From Amycolatopsis sp. A133 (GTDB lineage Bacteria > Actinomycetota > Actinomycetes > Mycobacteriales > Pseudonocardiaceae): a stretch of 64,000 bases of DNA. The stretch covers positions 1 through 64,000 of the forward strand of contig NZ_JAVHJU010000076.1 of NCBI RefSeq assembly GCF_031082405.1. Reading direction: 5' to 3'. The position numbers were made by a program, and so were the translations under genes. Shown here one piece after another: positions 53,188 to 61,563 of the stretch. The stretch's first letter is position 1, and the number at the start of each line of letters is the position of its first letter. The notes below the pieces were generated by a model, which worked only from the letters and a program-made list of their open reading frames with translations, had not been told where the DNA came from and made no database searches.

Positions 53188-53618
53188 ATCCGTCCACCGC
53201 CACGTGTTGCAAGCAGCGACGCTGGGGCCACCACCCGGGGCCTCGCTGCAGTGAGGAAGTCAGGCTGCCCGGAATTCTGTTACGGAGTTACAACATACGG
53301 ATGAACCCGAGCTCGGTCACTCACCTACCACGTCAGCTCCCCGAGCCACGGGGCTGGAACGCCGACCGAGCGCTACCGTCGGCCCAGCATCCGAGGGCTC
53401 GGCTCGTCACCCTACGACTACCCTGTGCATCGATACGAGCACATTCAGTACCCGATTCGTGCGCGGAACAGGCCCCGAAACGACGCTGAGTGGTCGTGTC
53501 CAAATCTTTCGGCGCAGCCGCCCCACCCTTTACGGGCCAGTGTTCTTGAACCTCCTGACGCACCTCTGCTGCGTTGCTAAATTCGGTCGGGGAACTCGCG
53601 AAATCCGTGGAGGTAATG
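53188..53618. other. Gene-free stretch
   Basis: No coding frame supported. The last bases hold GGAGG, the ribosome site for the small exported protein; the promoter of the right-hand cluster is likely to lie here. Confidence 0.45.
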
Positions 53619-53939
53619 ATGAGGAAAGTGCTGGCCTGGGCTGCCGTAGTCGTACTCTGCACCGTGCCGGTCTTCGCGGGATCGACGGCTTCCGCCGAGT
53701 CCGTCACGGCGACCGGACGAGTCGTGGTGTTTTCCACGGAATTGCAGGAACTCGACACGTGGGAAGCCCCGGAAGGCTGCCAGAAGCTGCCCGCCGCCGC
53801 GCACGTGCTCATCAACGAAACCGACGAGGTGGTCAACACCTACGGCGATCCCTTGTGCACGACGCCGGGCGCCTCGGTGCAACCGGGGTACGGCACGCAC
53901 GTCGCGCCGGGCACCGGCTCGTTCTCGGTCGGCGCGTGA
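53619..53939 (+). CDS. Small exported protein of unknown function
   Basis: 106-aa protein: signal peptide MRKVLAWAAVVVLCTVPVFA with cleavage near STASAE, then a compact beta-rich domain (VTATGRVVVFSTELQELDTW, EAPEGCQKLPAAAHVLINET) with two cysteines (EGCQK, DPLCTT) that could form a disulfide. GGAGG is five bases before the ATG (a second ATG is one codon upstream). Its stop overlaps the GTG of the nucleotide-sugar dehydrogenase, so both are on one transcript, although a secreted protein ahead of a cytosolic enzyme is unexpected. Confidence 0.72.
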   Translation: MRKVLAWAAVVVLCTVPVFAGSTASAESVTATGRVVVFSTELQELDTWEAPEGCQKLPAAAHVLINETDEVVNTYGDPLCTTPGASVQPGYGTHVAPGTGSFSVGA

Positions 53940-55189
53940 GGCCCGGCGCCGATCTGGTCGTGGTCGGGCTGGGCCACGCCGGTCTGCCCCTCGCCGAATC
54001 GGCCTGCCGGTCGGGGCTGCGCACCACGGGTTTCGACGTCGACGACACCGTGGTCGCGACTCTGGCCGCCGGCCGGTCACCGGTCGCGGGAGTATCCGAC
54101 GCCGACGTCGGCGCCATGCTCGGCTCCGGGTTCACCACGAGCACGGACCCGGCGCAGCTCGGCGCGGCGGACGTGGTCGTGATCTGCGTGCCGACCGGCC
54201 TGACCGGCGATCGTGTCCCGGATCTCGAGCCGCTGCGCGCGGCGTCCGCGACCGTCGGCGACCGGTTGCGGCCGGGCACGCTGGTCGTGCTCGAGTCGAC
54301 GAGCTTCCCCGGCACGACCGAGGAGGTCGTGCTGCCGATCCTCGAGCAGCGCAGCGGGCTGCGGGCGGGCGAAGACTTCTACCTGGCGTTCGCGCCGGAG
54401 CGGATCGACCCGGGCAACACGCGATTCGGCCTCGCCGACACACCCAAGGTCATCGGTGGCCACACACCCCTGTGCGCGAAGTACTGCGCCACGTTCTACA
54501 GCCGGTTCGTCGACGCGGTGGTCGTGGCCAGGGGGACGCGGGAGGCCGAGCTGGCCAAACTGCTGGAGAACACCTACCGGTTCGTGAACATCGCGCTGGT
54601 CAACGAGTTCGCCCGGTACTGCGACACGACCGGCATCGACGTGTGGGACGTGGTGCACTGCGCGGGCACGAAGCCGTTCGGGTTCGCGTCGTTCAGCCCG
54701 GGCCCCGGCGTGGGCGGGCACTGCATCCCCGTCGACCCGGTGTACCTGACCACTCGGGCCGCCCAGGAGGGGTTCACGTTCACGCTGGTGGAGGCGGCCG
54801 CCCGGGTGAACGAAAGCTCACCCGCACGTGTGGTGGACCGGGCCGAGACGTTGCTCGGCGACCTGCGGGGCGCCTCCGTGTTGCTCCTGGGGGTGACCTA
54901 CAAGGCGGACGTGCCGGACGTGCGCGAGTCCCCCGCCCGGCCGATCGCGGCGCAGCTGCTCGCGCGCGGGGCGGACGTCGCCTACCACGACCCGCACGCA
55001 GCCGGCCTCGACGTGGGCGACCGCCCGCTGCGCCGGGAAACCGATCTGCGCACCGCCGCGGCGGCCGCCGACCTGACCATTCTGCTGCAGGACCACCGCG
55101 ATTACGACCTGGTTCTGCTCGCGAACGCGTCGCGGCTGCTCCTGGACACCAGGGGAAAAGCTTCCGGCAGCCGCGTCCGGCATTTGTGA
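53936..55189 (+). CDS. Nucleotide-sugar 6-dehydrogenase (UDP-glucose/UDP-ManNAc dehydrogenase family)
   Basis: 417-aa NAD-dependent enzyme that oxidises C6 of a nucleotide sugar to a uronate in two steps. The Rossmann motif is VVVGLGHAGLPLAESACRSG; the catalytic cysteine lies in FSPGPGVGGHCIPVDPVYLT; substrate-binding LAFAPERIDPGNT, VARGTREAELAKLLENTYRF and the C-terminal LLGVTYKADVPDVRESPARP are all present. The pattern with HCIPVDP and RIDPG is closer to WecC/WbpA-type enzymes acting on N-acetylhexosamines than to Ugd, but I am not certain. GTG start overlaps the previous stop. Confidence 0.9.
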   Translation: MRPGADLVVVGLGHAGLPLAESACRSGLRTTGFDVDDTVVATLAAGRSPVAGVSDADVGAMLGSGFTTSTDPAQLGAADVVVICVPTGLTGDRVPDLEPLRAASATVGDRLRPGTLVVLESTSFPGTTEEVVLPILEQRSGLRAGEDFYLAFAPERIDPGNTRFGLADTPKVIGGHTPLCAKYCATFYSRFVDAVVVARGTREAELAKLLENTYRFVNIALVNEFARYCDTTGIDVWDVVHCAGTKPFGFASFSPGPGVGGHCIPVDPVYLTTRAAQEGFTFTLVEAAARVNESSPARVVDRAETLLGDLRGASVLLLGVTYKADVPDVRESPARPIAAQLLARGADVAYHDPHAAGLDVGDRPLRRETDLRTAAAAADLTILLQDHRDYDLVLLANASRLLLDTRGKASGSRVRHL

Positions 55190-55250
55190 TTCTTCCCGGT
55201 CCACACCGGGCCGGGCTGTTGTTTCCATCCGACGAAAGGATTCTACCGGT

Positions 55251-55784
55251 ATGACGACCGCAATCACCACCGACCGGCTCCGCCGGCGATTCGCCAAGTG
55301 GGACGTCGACGGCAGCGGCACGCTGGAACGCACCGACTTCGAACGCGAGGCGGAACGGGTCGCGGGCGCGTTCGGCGCCCAGCCCAAGTCCAAGGAGGCC
55401 ACCGCGCTGCGGGACGCCTTCCGCAACCTGTTCGACTTCCACGCCCGGGAGGCGGGCGTCCCGTCGAACGGCTCGGTCAGCGAGGAGCAGTTCATCCGGA
55501 TCAACGAGAAGCTCATGTTCTCCGAGGGGGAAGCGAGCTTCAACCGGGTCCTGCGGCCGGTCATGCAGGCGATCGTCGGGCTGTGCGACCGCAACGACGA
55601 CGGCATGATCAACCGGGAGGAGTTCATCGCGTACCTCGGCGGCGTCGGGGTCGACGAATCCACCGCGCAGGACGCCTTCCGGCAGATCGACACCGACAAC
55701 AGCGGTGAGCTGACCGTCGACGAACTGCTGGCCGCGGTGCGGAACTTCCACTACGGCAAGCTGGACGTGCCGCTGCTGGGCTGA
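55251..55784 (+). CDS. EF-hand calcium-binding protein (calerythrin-like)
   Basis: 177-aa soluble protein. Canonical EF loops are DVDGSGTLERTD (about residues 18-29), DRNDDGMINREE (about 113-124) and DTDNSGELTVDE (about 147-158); the second position of a four-hand layout (GVPSNGSVSEEQF) is degenerate and may not bind calcium. It resembles 12410-12961 in plan. It follows the nucleotide-sugar dehydrogenase by 61 bases and is closed by a strong terminator. Whether it belongs to the biosynthetic cluster or is a bystander is open. Confidence 0.9.
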   Translation: MTTAITTDRLRRRFAKWDVDGSGTLERTDFEREAERVAGAFGAQPKSKEATALRDAFRNLFDFHAREAGVPSNGSVSEEQFIRINEKLMFSEGEASFNRVLRPVMQAIVGLCDRNDDGMINREEFIAYLGGVGVDESTAQDAFRQIDTDNSGELTVDELLAAVRNFHYGKLDVPLLG

Positions 55785-55800
55785 GCGACGACGAGCTGAA

Positions 55801-55833
55801 CGGGGCGGCCCGTCCTCGGGCCGCCCCGCTTTT
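55801..55833. terminator. Strong stem-loop terminator between convergent genes
   Basis: A perfect 12-bp stem (CGGGGCGGCCCG at 55801-55812 and CGGGCCGCCCCG at 55817-55828) with a TCCT loop is followed by CTTTTG. It lies 16 bases after the EF-hand stop and 15 bases before the end of the next, convergent gene, so it may serve both. Confidence 0.85.
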
Positions 55834-55848
55834 GCGCGTCGGGATCGC

Positions 55849-56250
55849 TCAGCCCACCGGCCTGAACGTGACCGGCAGCTCGGGGGCCAGCGTGAGATCA
55901 CCGCCCGAAACCGGCGCCGGAGCGGCGATGAGGATGTTGTAGTGGTTCGGGAAGTGGCAGGCGTCGAACCCGTGCACGGTCCCGATCAGCCGGCCGCCGA
56001 TCCAGACTTCGTCGCCGCGGTCGATCACGCCCGCGTTGTGCAGTTCGGCGAACCCGAGGAACCCCACCCGGTCGATCCGCGCGCCCGGCGCCGTCTCGGT
56101 GTGGTCGGTGGTCACCAGTTCGTGCACCTCCCCTTCGCGCACGCACCGGCTCGCGTGCGGTTCGAGAGTCATTCCGCGCTCGTCGCGCCGGTGCAGCAGG
56201 ACCTTCACCAGCGCACCCCGGACGGCCCGCTTGGCGCCGTTTTCGCTCAT
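55849..56250 (-). CDS. Unidentified small protein at the end of the biosynthetic operon
   Basis: 133-aa beta-rich protein: RGALVKVLLHRRDERGMTLE, CVREGEVHELVTTDHTETAP, DRVGFLGFAELHNAGVIDRG, GGRLIGTVHGFDACHFPNHY and NILIAAP. The alternation of short strands and the GFLGFAE and GTVHGFDACHFPNHYNI segments suggest a single-domain barrel; clustered His/Cys/Asp (HGFDACHFPNH) could hold a metal. I cannot name it. ATGA overlap with the upstream oxidoreductase gene ties it to the pathway. Confidence 0.65.
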   Translation of the reverse strand: MSENGAKRAVRGALVKVLLHRRDERGMTLEPHASRCVREGEVHELVTTDHTETAPGARIDRVGFLGFAELHNAGVIDRGDEVWIGGRLIGTVHGFDACHFPNHYNILIAAPAPVSGGDLTLAPELPVTFRPVG

Positions 56251-57149
56251 CACGCGCGAGTCACCCGGCTTTCCTCGCGGTAGCAGGACTCCACGAGCTC
56301 GAGCGCCGCGACACCGTCGCCCGGGGCGCTCCCGCCGGTCCGGACGAGATCGGCGAACTCCGCGACCACACCGCGGTATTCGTGGTCCAGCGACTGCTTG
56401 AACCCGGGGTGGCCGGCGAGCAGGTCCGCGTACCGGACGGTGCCGTCCGCCGACTCGATCCGGACGTCCTTGACCTCGCCGGGGAACGACCAGTCGAGCT
56501 CCACCCGCGCGGTCGCGCCGCCGGACGCCCGCAGGGCGACCACGGCCTGCCGGTCCACTCCGCCGGTTCGCGCGATCTCGACGCCGGTGACGGCGACGTC
56601 GCCGAGGAACGACCGGACGAGGTCGAAGGCGTTCGGCCCGTTGTCGGCCACGCAGCCGCCGCCGCACCGCACCGGGTCGAGGTACCAGGCGTCCACCCCG
56701 ACGTGGTCCTCGATCCGTTCGAGGTAGCGCACGGTCACGTCCCGGATCGGGTACTCCACCGTGGACCGCAGAGCACGCAGGTTGTCGTTGTACCGCCGGT
56801 GGAACGCGGTGAACAACGGCCGGCCGGCCGCACGTGCCAGCCGATCGAGGGCGACGGCGTCGGACAGCGAGGTGGCCAGCGGCTTCTCGACGCACACCGC
56901 GACGCCGGCGGCGAGCGCGTCCCGGCACACGGCGGCGTGCGCATCATTGGGCACCGTGACCACCACCGCGTCCAAGCCGGCTTCGGCGAGCATCCGGCCG
57001 TGGTCGGTGTAGCGGGCGGACTCGTCCCCCTCGATCAGTTCAGGTCGTAGATCGCACACCGCCGCGAGGCACAGGTCCGGCCGGGCCGTGATCGCGGCGC
57101 GGTAGAACGCCCCGATCACGCCGAGGCCGACGAGACCGATCCGGATCAC
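56250..57149 (-). CDS. Gfo/Idh/MocA family oxidoreductase
   Basis: 299-aa NAD(P)-dependent sugar or cyclitol oxidoreductase. Rossmann motif IGLVGLGVIGAFYRAAITAR; the EKP motif with the usual lysine is VCVEKPLATSLSDAVALDRL; the substrate domain follows, with YNDNLRALR and GGGCVADNGPNAFDLVRSFL (GxxxDxGxHxxD-type region, here DNGPNAFD). GTG start overlaps the previous gene by four bases. In a pathway with DegT aminotransferases this family usually makes the keto group that is then aminated. Confidence 0.88.
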   Translation of the reverse strand: MIRIGLVGLGVIGAFYRAAITARPDLCLAAVCDLRPELIEGDESARYTDHGRMLAEAGLDAVVVTVPNDAHAAVCRDALAAGVAVCVEKPLATSLSDAVALDRLARAAGRPLFTAFHRRYNDNLRALRSTVEYPIRDVTVRYLERIEDHVGVDAWYLDPVRCGGGCVADNGPNAFDLVRSFLGDVAVTGVEIARTGGVDRQAVVALRASGGATARVELDWSFPGEVKDVRIESADGTVRYADLLAGHPGFKQSLDHEYRGVVAEFADLVRTGGSAPGDGVAALELVESCYREESRVTRA

Positions 57150-58237
57150 CGCGGCAGTCCCGTCGCGACCAGGTCTTCGTGGACGTCGCGGGCGAGCGGG
57201 ACGCCGGACCTCCGGTGGGCGGCGGCCCGCTCGGCCTCCAGCCACCCCGGGTAGCGGACCACGTCGGCGCCGGCCGCGGGCGGGCAGTCCAGCAGCGTGC
57301 CGAACACCGTGCCGGTGATGGCGGCGAACCCACCGCCGGGCCGCAGGGTTTCCGGGGCGATGGCGAGCACCAGGTAGCCGATGTCGTCGTCCGTGCCGTG
57401 CGGTCCGCCGTCGCCCTCCAGCGCGGCGGGCGCGGGCCCGAGCGCGGCGCCGGACAGCGCCGCGGCGAGCAGCTCCACCGCGAGCGCGAGCCCGAAACCC
57501 TTGTAGGCGCCGGTCTCCGGGTCGCCGCCGAGCCACCGCAGGTGGGCCTCGCCGCGGTCGAACGCCGCCGGGTCGGTGACCGGCCGGCCCTGCTCGTCGG
57601 CGAGCCAGCCGCCCGGGATCGCCTCGCCGGCCCGCGCGGCGGCCCGGATGCGGCCGGTCGGCACGACGGTCGTGCTCATGTCGAGGACGAACGGCCGGTC
57701 CGGCAGCGCCGGCGCCGCGACGCTCAACGGGTTGGTGCCCAGCATCGCCACCGCTCCCCCCGGCGGCCGCGCGATCCGCTGACCGCCGCAGTTGCTCGCG
57801 ACCACCCCGATCATGCCGCGCGCGGCGGCGACGGCCGCGTGGTGCCCGGCGCAGCCGAAGTGCGTGCCGCCCCGGACCGACACGAGCCCGACGCCGTGCT
57901 CCCGCGCCTTGTCCGCCGCGAGCTCCACGGCTTCGGTGGCCGCCCACAGGCCGAGCGCGGTTCCGGCGTCGACCACGGCGGCGGGACCGGTGTCGCGGAC
58001 CACTTCCGGTTCGGCCGCGGGGTCGCACCGGCCGGTGTCGAACAGCGGCAGGTACAGCGGGCGCAGGTTCGCGAGTCCGTGGGAACCGAGCCCGTGCAGG
58101 TCGCCGTGCAGCAGGGCGGTCGCGGCGGTCTCCGCCCGGGCGGCGGGCACACCACGATCGTGGAACACGCGTGTGGTGAACGCCAGCAGATCCGCGTACG
58201 GCACGCGGATACCGGTGTCAGGGAGCGTCAGGGACAT
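57146..58237 (-). CDS. Ldh2-family (malate/L-lactate type) NAD(P)-dependent dehydrogenase
   Basis: 363-aa enzyme of the Ldh_2 family (malate, L-sulfolactate, ureidoglycolate and delta-1-piperideine-2-carboxylate reductases). Landmarks: GDLHGLGSHGLANLRPLYL (catalytic His region), LVSVRGGTHFGCAGHHAAVA, NCGGQR, LGTNPLSVAAPA, VLDMSTTVVPTGRIRAAARA and TGAYKGFGLALAVELLAAAL. The family reduces or oxidises 2-hydroxy- or 2-imino-acids. The start ATG 58237 lies inside the end of the upstream M20 gene (overlap 20 bases). Suggests that a 2-keto or 2-imino acid is an intermediate or building block. Confidence 0.85.
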   Translation of the reverse strand: MSLTLPDTGIRVPYADLLAFTTRVFHDRGVPAARAETAATALLHGDLHGLGSHGLANLRPLYLPLFDTGRCDPAAEPEVVRDTGPAAVVDAGTALGLWAATEAVELAADKAREHGVGLVSVRGGTHFGCAGHHAAVAAARGMIGVVASNCGGQRIARPPGGAVAMLGTNPLSVAAPALPDRPFVLDMSTTVVPTGRIRAAARAGEAIPGGWLADEQGRPVTDPAAFDRGEAHLRWLGGDPETGAYKGFGLALAVELLAAALSGAALGPAPAALEGDGGPHGTDDDIGYLVLAIAPETLRPGGGFAAITGTVFGTLLDCPPAAGADVVRYPGWLEAERAAAHRRSGVPLARDVHEDLVATGLPR

Positions 58238-59486
58238 GGTCCTCCTCGTGGCGCGCCGCGAACTCGGTGAGCACGCGGGTGATCGTGTCGGCGAAGGCGT
58301 CGAGCTGGGACAGTTCGGCGAACTCGCCCGCGGCGTGGGCGTTGTTGCCCGCGAGATCACCCGGCCCGAGGACGACGGTGGCCGTACCGGGCACGTCGTG
58401 CATCCAGATGGCGTCGCAGGTGAAGCCGGGTTCGGCCGGAGGCCAGGCCGCGACGCCCGCGGCGTCGAGCAGCCCGGTGGCCCACCGGTCGCGGCAGTCC
58501 AGTGCGGGCAGGCCCCGCTTGTGCCACCTCAGGGACACGATCTCCTCGGCGTCCTCGGCGGTGCGGTGCAGTTCCCTGGTCGCGTGGAAGCGGTTGCGGA
58601 ACTCGGTGAGCCCATCGCGCACTGCGCCGGTCACCCGTTCCTCGAGCCGCCGGCCCGCGGCGAGCGAGGGGTAGGACAGGTTGAGCAGCAGGCGGCCGGT
58701 GCCGTACACGCGGTTGTGGGCCGTGCCGGTGTGCAGGCCCGCGACGCACACCCGGCCACCCGGTTCCACGCCGTCGAGGGCCGTGGCGAGGTGCTGGGCG
58801 AGGAAGCCGAGCAGCACCGTCGCGTTGTGCCCGGCGCCGGGCTCGTCGTCGATGCTGCCGGTGCCCTCGACGGCCACGCACGCCGTCATCGCCGCGGTCG
58901 ACCTGGTCAGGTAGCGCAAGCCGGTGGGTTCGCAGAACACGTTGAGCCGCCCCACGTACCCGGCCTCGACGAGCGGCCGGGTGCCGTAGACGCCCATGGC
59001 GCCGCCTTCCTCCCCCGCGACCGCCTGCACCAGCACCGCGACCCGGTCGCCGAGCACGCGCCGCGCGGCCCGCACCCCGGCGAGCATCGCCACCGCGGGG
59101 CCTTTGGCGTCGATGGCGCCGCGGCCGGTGAACCGGACGCCGTCGAACCCGGTGGGCTCGGCGCCGGCGACGGTGTCGAGGTGCACGTTGAACATGACGG
59201 CCGGCGCGCCGGCGGGGCCGTGGCGCAGCACCAGGCTCGGCTGCGCGGCGAGGAACCCCGGCTCGCCGGCGTGCTCGCGCACGATCGAGGGCACGTCGTC
59301 GCGTTCGAGGACGGCCGGATCCGGTGCGGCGTCGTGGACGGTGGTGAACCCCGCCTCGGTGGCCGCGGCGGCGAAGATCCGCTGCGCCGACGGCAGGTCG
59401 GTGTTCTCGCCGGCCGCCTCGAGCGGGCTGACCGTGGGGGTGCGCAGCAGCTCGAGGAGCAGGTCGTGGTCGGCGGGGCTCAGCAC
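58218..59486 (-). CDS. M20 family metallopeptidase/deacylase (ArgE/DapE-like)
   Basis: 422-aa zinc amidohydrolase. Metal ligands are readable: His and Asp in VMFNVHLDTVAG, the bridging Asp in GRGAIDAKGPAVAMLAG, Glu-Glu in AVAGEEGGAMG, and the distal His in GNNAHAAGEFAEL. The FCEPTGLRYLTRSTAAMTAC and SIDDEPGAGHNATVLLGFL segments form the dimerisation part. Probably removes an acyl or aminoacyl group from an intermediate (self-protection or precursor activation). GTG start at 59486 overlaps the previous gene; 20-base overlap with the next. Confidence 0.85.
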   Translation of the reverse strand: MLSPADHDLLLELLRTPTVSPLEAAGENTDLPSAQRIFAAAATEAGFTTVHDAAPDPAVLERDDVPSIVREHAGEPGFLAAQPSLVLRHGPAGAPAVMFNVHLDTVAGAEPTGFDGVRFTGRGAIDAKGPAVAMLAGVRAARRVLGDRVAVLVQAVAGEEGGAMGVYGTRPLVEAGYVGRLNVFCEPTGLRYLTRSTAAMTACVAVEGTGSIDDEPGAGHNATVLLGFLAQHLATALDGVEPGGRVCVAGLHTGTAHNRVYGTGRLLLNLSYPSLAAGRRLEERVTGAVRDGLTEFRNRFHATRELHRTAEDAEEIVSLRWHKRGLPALDCRDRWATGLLDAAGVAAWPPAEPGFTCDAIWMHDVPGTATVVLGPGDLAGNNAHAAGEFAELSQLDAFADTITRVLTEFAARHEEDHVPDAP

Positions 59487-60334
59487 GGCGTGTCCTCGAC
59501 CAGCTCCGCCAGCCGGCGCCCGGCGGCGATGAACGACGCCGTGCCGGTCACGTCCGCCCACCAGCCCTCGTGCGGGCGGGTGGCGAGGTGGGGCTCGATC
59601 GACAGCGCGCCGGAGTAGCCGCCCGCGCGGAGCAGCCGCAGGCATTCGGCCACTCCGGCCTTGCCGTCGCCCGGCAGCGTGTAGGTCGTGCCGGCCCCGC
59701 CGCCGACCGCGTCCTTGACGTGGACGTGGGCCACGAACGGGACCAGCTCGGCCAGCAGCGACGGCGCGTCGTAACCGTGGGCGACGCCGTTGCCGACGTC
59801 GAACAGCAGCCGCAGCGCCGGGCTGCCGACGGCGTCGAGCAGGTCGAGCGTGCGCTCAGCACTCGCCGCCGCCCAGCCCGCGCAGTTTTCGTGCAGCAGG
59901 GTGATCCCGGCCGCCGCCGCGCGGTCGGCGAGCACGCGGATCCGGTCGACGACCGCCCGCCGCCATCCGGCGCCCGGCAGCCCCGCGTTCGGGTAGGACA
60001 TGATCCGCACGAAGCCGGTGCCCAGTTCGGCGCCCAGCGCGGCGAGCGCCGCGAGCTCTTCGGTGTCCCGGTCCAGCGGGTCGGTGATCGTGCCCGCCCA
60101 GCTGCCGATCCGGGAGTCGAGGCACACCACCCGCAGCCCCGCCGCGTGCACCGCGCGGACCAGCCGGTCGCGTCGGGCGCGGTCGAGGTCGGCGAGCGCG
60201 AGCCCGTCGACGGTGCGCAGTTCCACCGCGTCCCAGCCGAGGGTGCGCACGGCGGCGAGCTGGCCGTCGAGGTCCGGGGCCGCCTCGTCACCGATCCCGG
60301 CCAGGCCGCCGGGCGGCCAGAGCTCAGCCGGCAT
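59480..60334 (-). CDS. Sugar phosphate isomerase/epimerase family (TIM barrel)
   Basis: 284-aa AP-endonuclease-2-fold protein. Metal-site residues of the xylose-isomerase-like barrel are seen: Glu in LLHENCAGWAA, Asp in LLFDVGNGVAHGYD, His in FVAHVHVKDAVGGG and Glu in SIEPHLATRPHEGW. The family covers IolE dehydratases, hydroxypyruvate isomerases and ketose 3-epimerases. ATG 60334 overlaps the end of the upstream oxidoreductase. Role in the cluster: epimerisation, isomerisation or dehydration of a keto sugar or keto cyclitol. Confidence 0.87.
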   Translation of the reverse strand: MPAELWPPGGLAGIGDEAAPDLDGQLAAVRTLGWDAVELRTVDGLALADLDRARRDRLVRAVHAAGLRVVCLDSRIGSWAGTITDPLDRDTEELAALAALGAELGTGFVRIMSYPNAGLPGAGWRRAVVDRIRVLADRAAAAGITLLHENCAGWAAASAERTLDLLDAVGSPALRLLFDVGNGVAHGYDAPSLLAELVPFVAHVHVKDAVGGGAGTTYTLPGDGKAGVAECLRLLRAGGYSGALSIEPHLATRPHEGWWADVTGTASFIAAGRRLAELVEDTPC

Positions 60335-61310
60335 GGGCGGGCACCTCCTCGGGCGACCGGGCTGCGTCACGTGCGGCGGCCAGCAACCGCACCACGGCCG
60401 CGTGCACGGCGAACTCGCCGGGCGGCGCGGTCGCCGCGCCCGTGAAGTACCGGTAGGCGGCGAGCAGGAAGGCGCCGAGCGCTTCGTCTTCGAACACCTC
60501 ACGGGGACCGGCGCCGACCCGCAGCTGGGCGTGGTGGTCGTCGGCGGACACCGGGTAGTGGCCCACCACGGTCGTGTCCCGCAGGCGCAGGGTGATCTCG
60601 CGGCGGCGCACCGGTGAGGTGAGGTCGGAGCGGATCGTCGTGCGCGGGCCGCCGCGGTGCCGCACCGAGATCCAGGCGCCGCCCAGCGGACCGGCCTGCG
60701 GATCGGTCCACCCGGCGCCGACCAGCCCGGCCGGTCCCGCGAGGGTGAGCGCGACCGCCAGCGCGTGCGGGATCTCCACGTCGAACGCATCGGCGTGCGC
60801 CGGGTCGCCCGCCCGGGCGAACCTCGGCTTGTCCTGGCACACGGTGATCGACGCGAGCGGGCCGTGCTCTCCCGACCGCGCCAGCGCGGCGAGCCGCCGG
60901 GTGAGGGCGGCGGCGAGCCAGTGCGTCACCACGACGACATCGAGGCCGTGACCGGCCCGCAGCCGCTCGATCGCCGCGAGCGCGGCGAGGTCCCCGGCGA
61001 CCGGCTTCTCGACCACCAACCGGCGAAACCCCTGCACCGCAAGGCATGTGAGCACGTCGACCCGCGTCGCGGGCGGAGTGCACACGTGCACGACGGTGTC
61101 GTCGGGCGGGACGAGCGCACGGAGCCGGTCGAGCGAGCCCGCGACAACATCCACGCCACCGTCACGCAGAGCCATTCCGGTACGGAGATCGAACCCCACG
61201 ATCGGCTGAGTTCCGATCAGCTCCGGAAACTTCGCGCGCAAGCGCTTCAGCACCGGCACGTGCAGGCCCGCACCCGACCGCCCGAGTCCCACGACCACCG
61301 TGTGCGGCAT
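60324..61310 (-). CDS. Gfo/Idh/MocA family oxidoreductase, second
   Basis: 328-aa protein, first of the minus-strand operon. Rossmann motif VVVGLGRSGAGLHVPVLKRL; EKP motif FRRLVVEKPVAGDLAALAAI; and a substrate half with DAFDVEIPHALAVAL and GAWISVRHRGGPRTTIRSDL. It is only distantly similar to the oxidoreductase at 56250, so the two probably act on different substrates. ATG at 61310; the divergent aminotransferase gene starts 254 bases away. Confidence 0.85.
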   Translation of the reverse strand: MPHTVVVGLGRSGAGLHVPVLKRLRAKFPELIGTQPIVGFDLRTGMALRDGGVDVVAGSLDRLRALVPPDDTVVHVCTPPATRVDVLTCLAVQGFRRLVVEKPVAGDLAALAAIERLRAGHGLDVVVVTHWLAAALTRRLAALARSGEHGPLASITVCQDKPRFARAGDPAHADAFDVEIPHALAVALTLAGPAGLVGAGWTDPQAGPLGGAWISVRHRGGPRTTIRSDLTSPVRRREITLRLRDTTVVGHYPVSADDHHAQLRVGAGPREVFEDEALGAFLLAAYRYFTGAATAPPGEFAVHAAVVRLLAAARDAARSPEEVPAHAG

Positions 61311-61563
61311 CGCCGTCCCTTCGTCCTGACGTGGTTTTTGTTCTCCGTGGCAACGAGATCACCGCCGACAGTAGCGTCCCGGCCGACCGGCTGCGACAGC
61401 TCGGACCGCCGAACCGGGCGTGCGTCTTCGCGCTGTGTCGTCGGGCGTTGGTCCATTGAGTTACGCCCGCACCTCGACCGGATGATTCCGGTCGAGGTGC
61501 TCGCCGCACTCGCTCGAAGCGGGCTACGTTCGAAGGGCGTCCATCCGCGACAGACGAGGAGCC
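61311..61563. promoter_or_regulatory. Divergent promoter region of the biosynthetic cluster
   Basis: 253 bases separating the leftward operon (60324 to 55849) from the rightward aminotransferase operon. GAGGAG precedes the ATG at 61564. An inverted repeat is readable around 61471-61500: CACCTCGACCGG on one side and CCGGTCGAGGTG on the other (12-bp arms, short spacer), which could be an operator or a leader hairpin. Confidence 0.5.

Noticed and set aside
53936..55784. Reading the nucleotide-sugar dehydrogenase and EF-hand genes as a capsule locus
   Set aside because: No glycosyltransferase, flippase or polymerase is present nearby, and the adjoining genes are small-molecule tailoring types.
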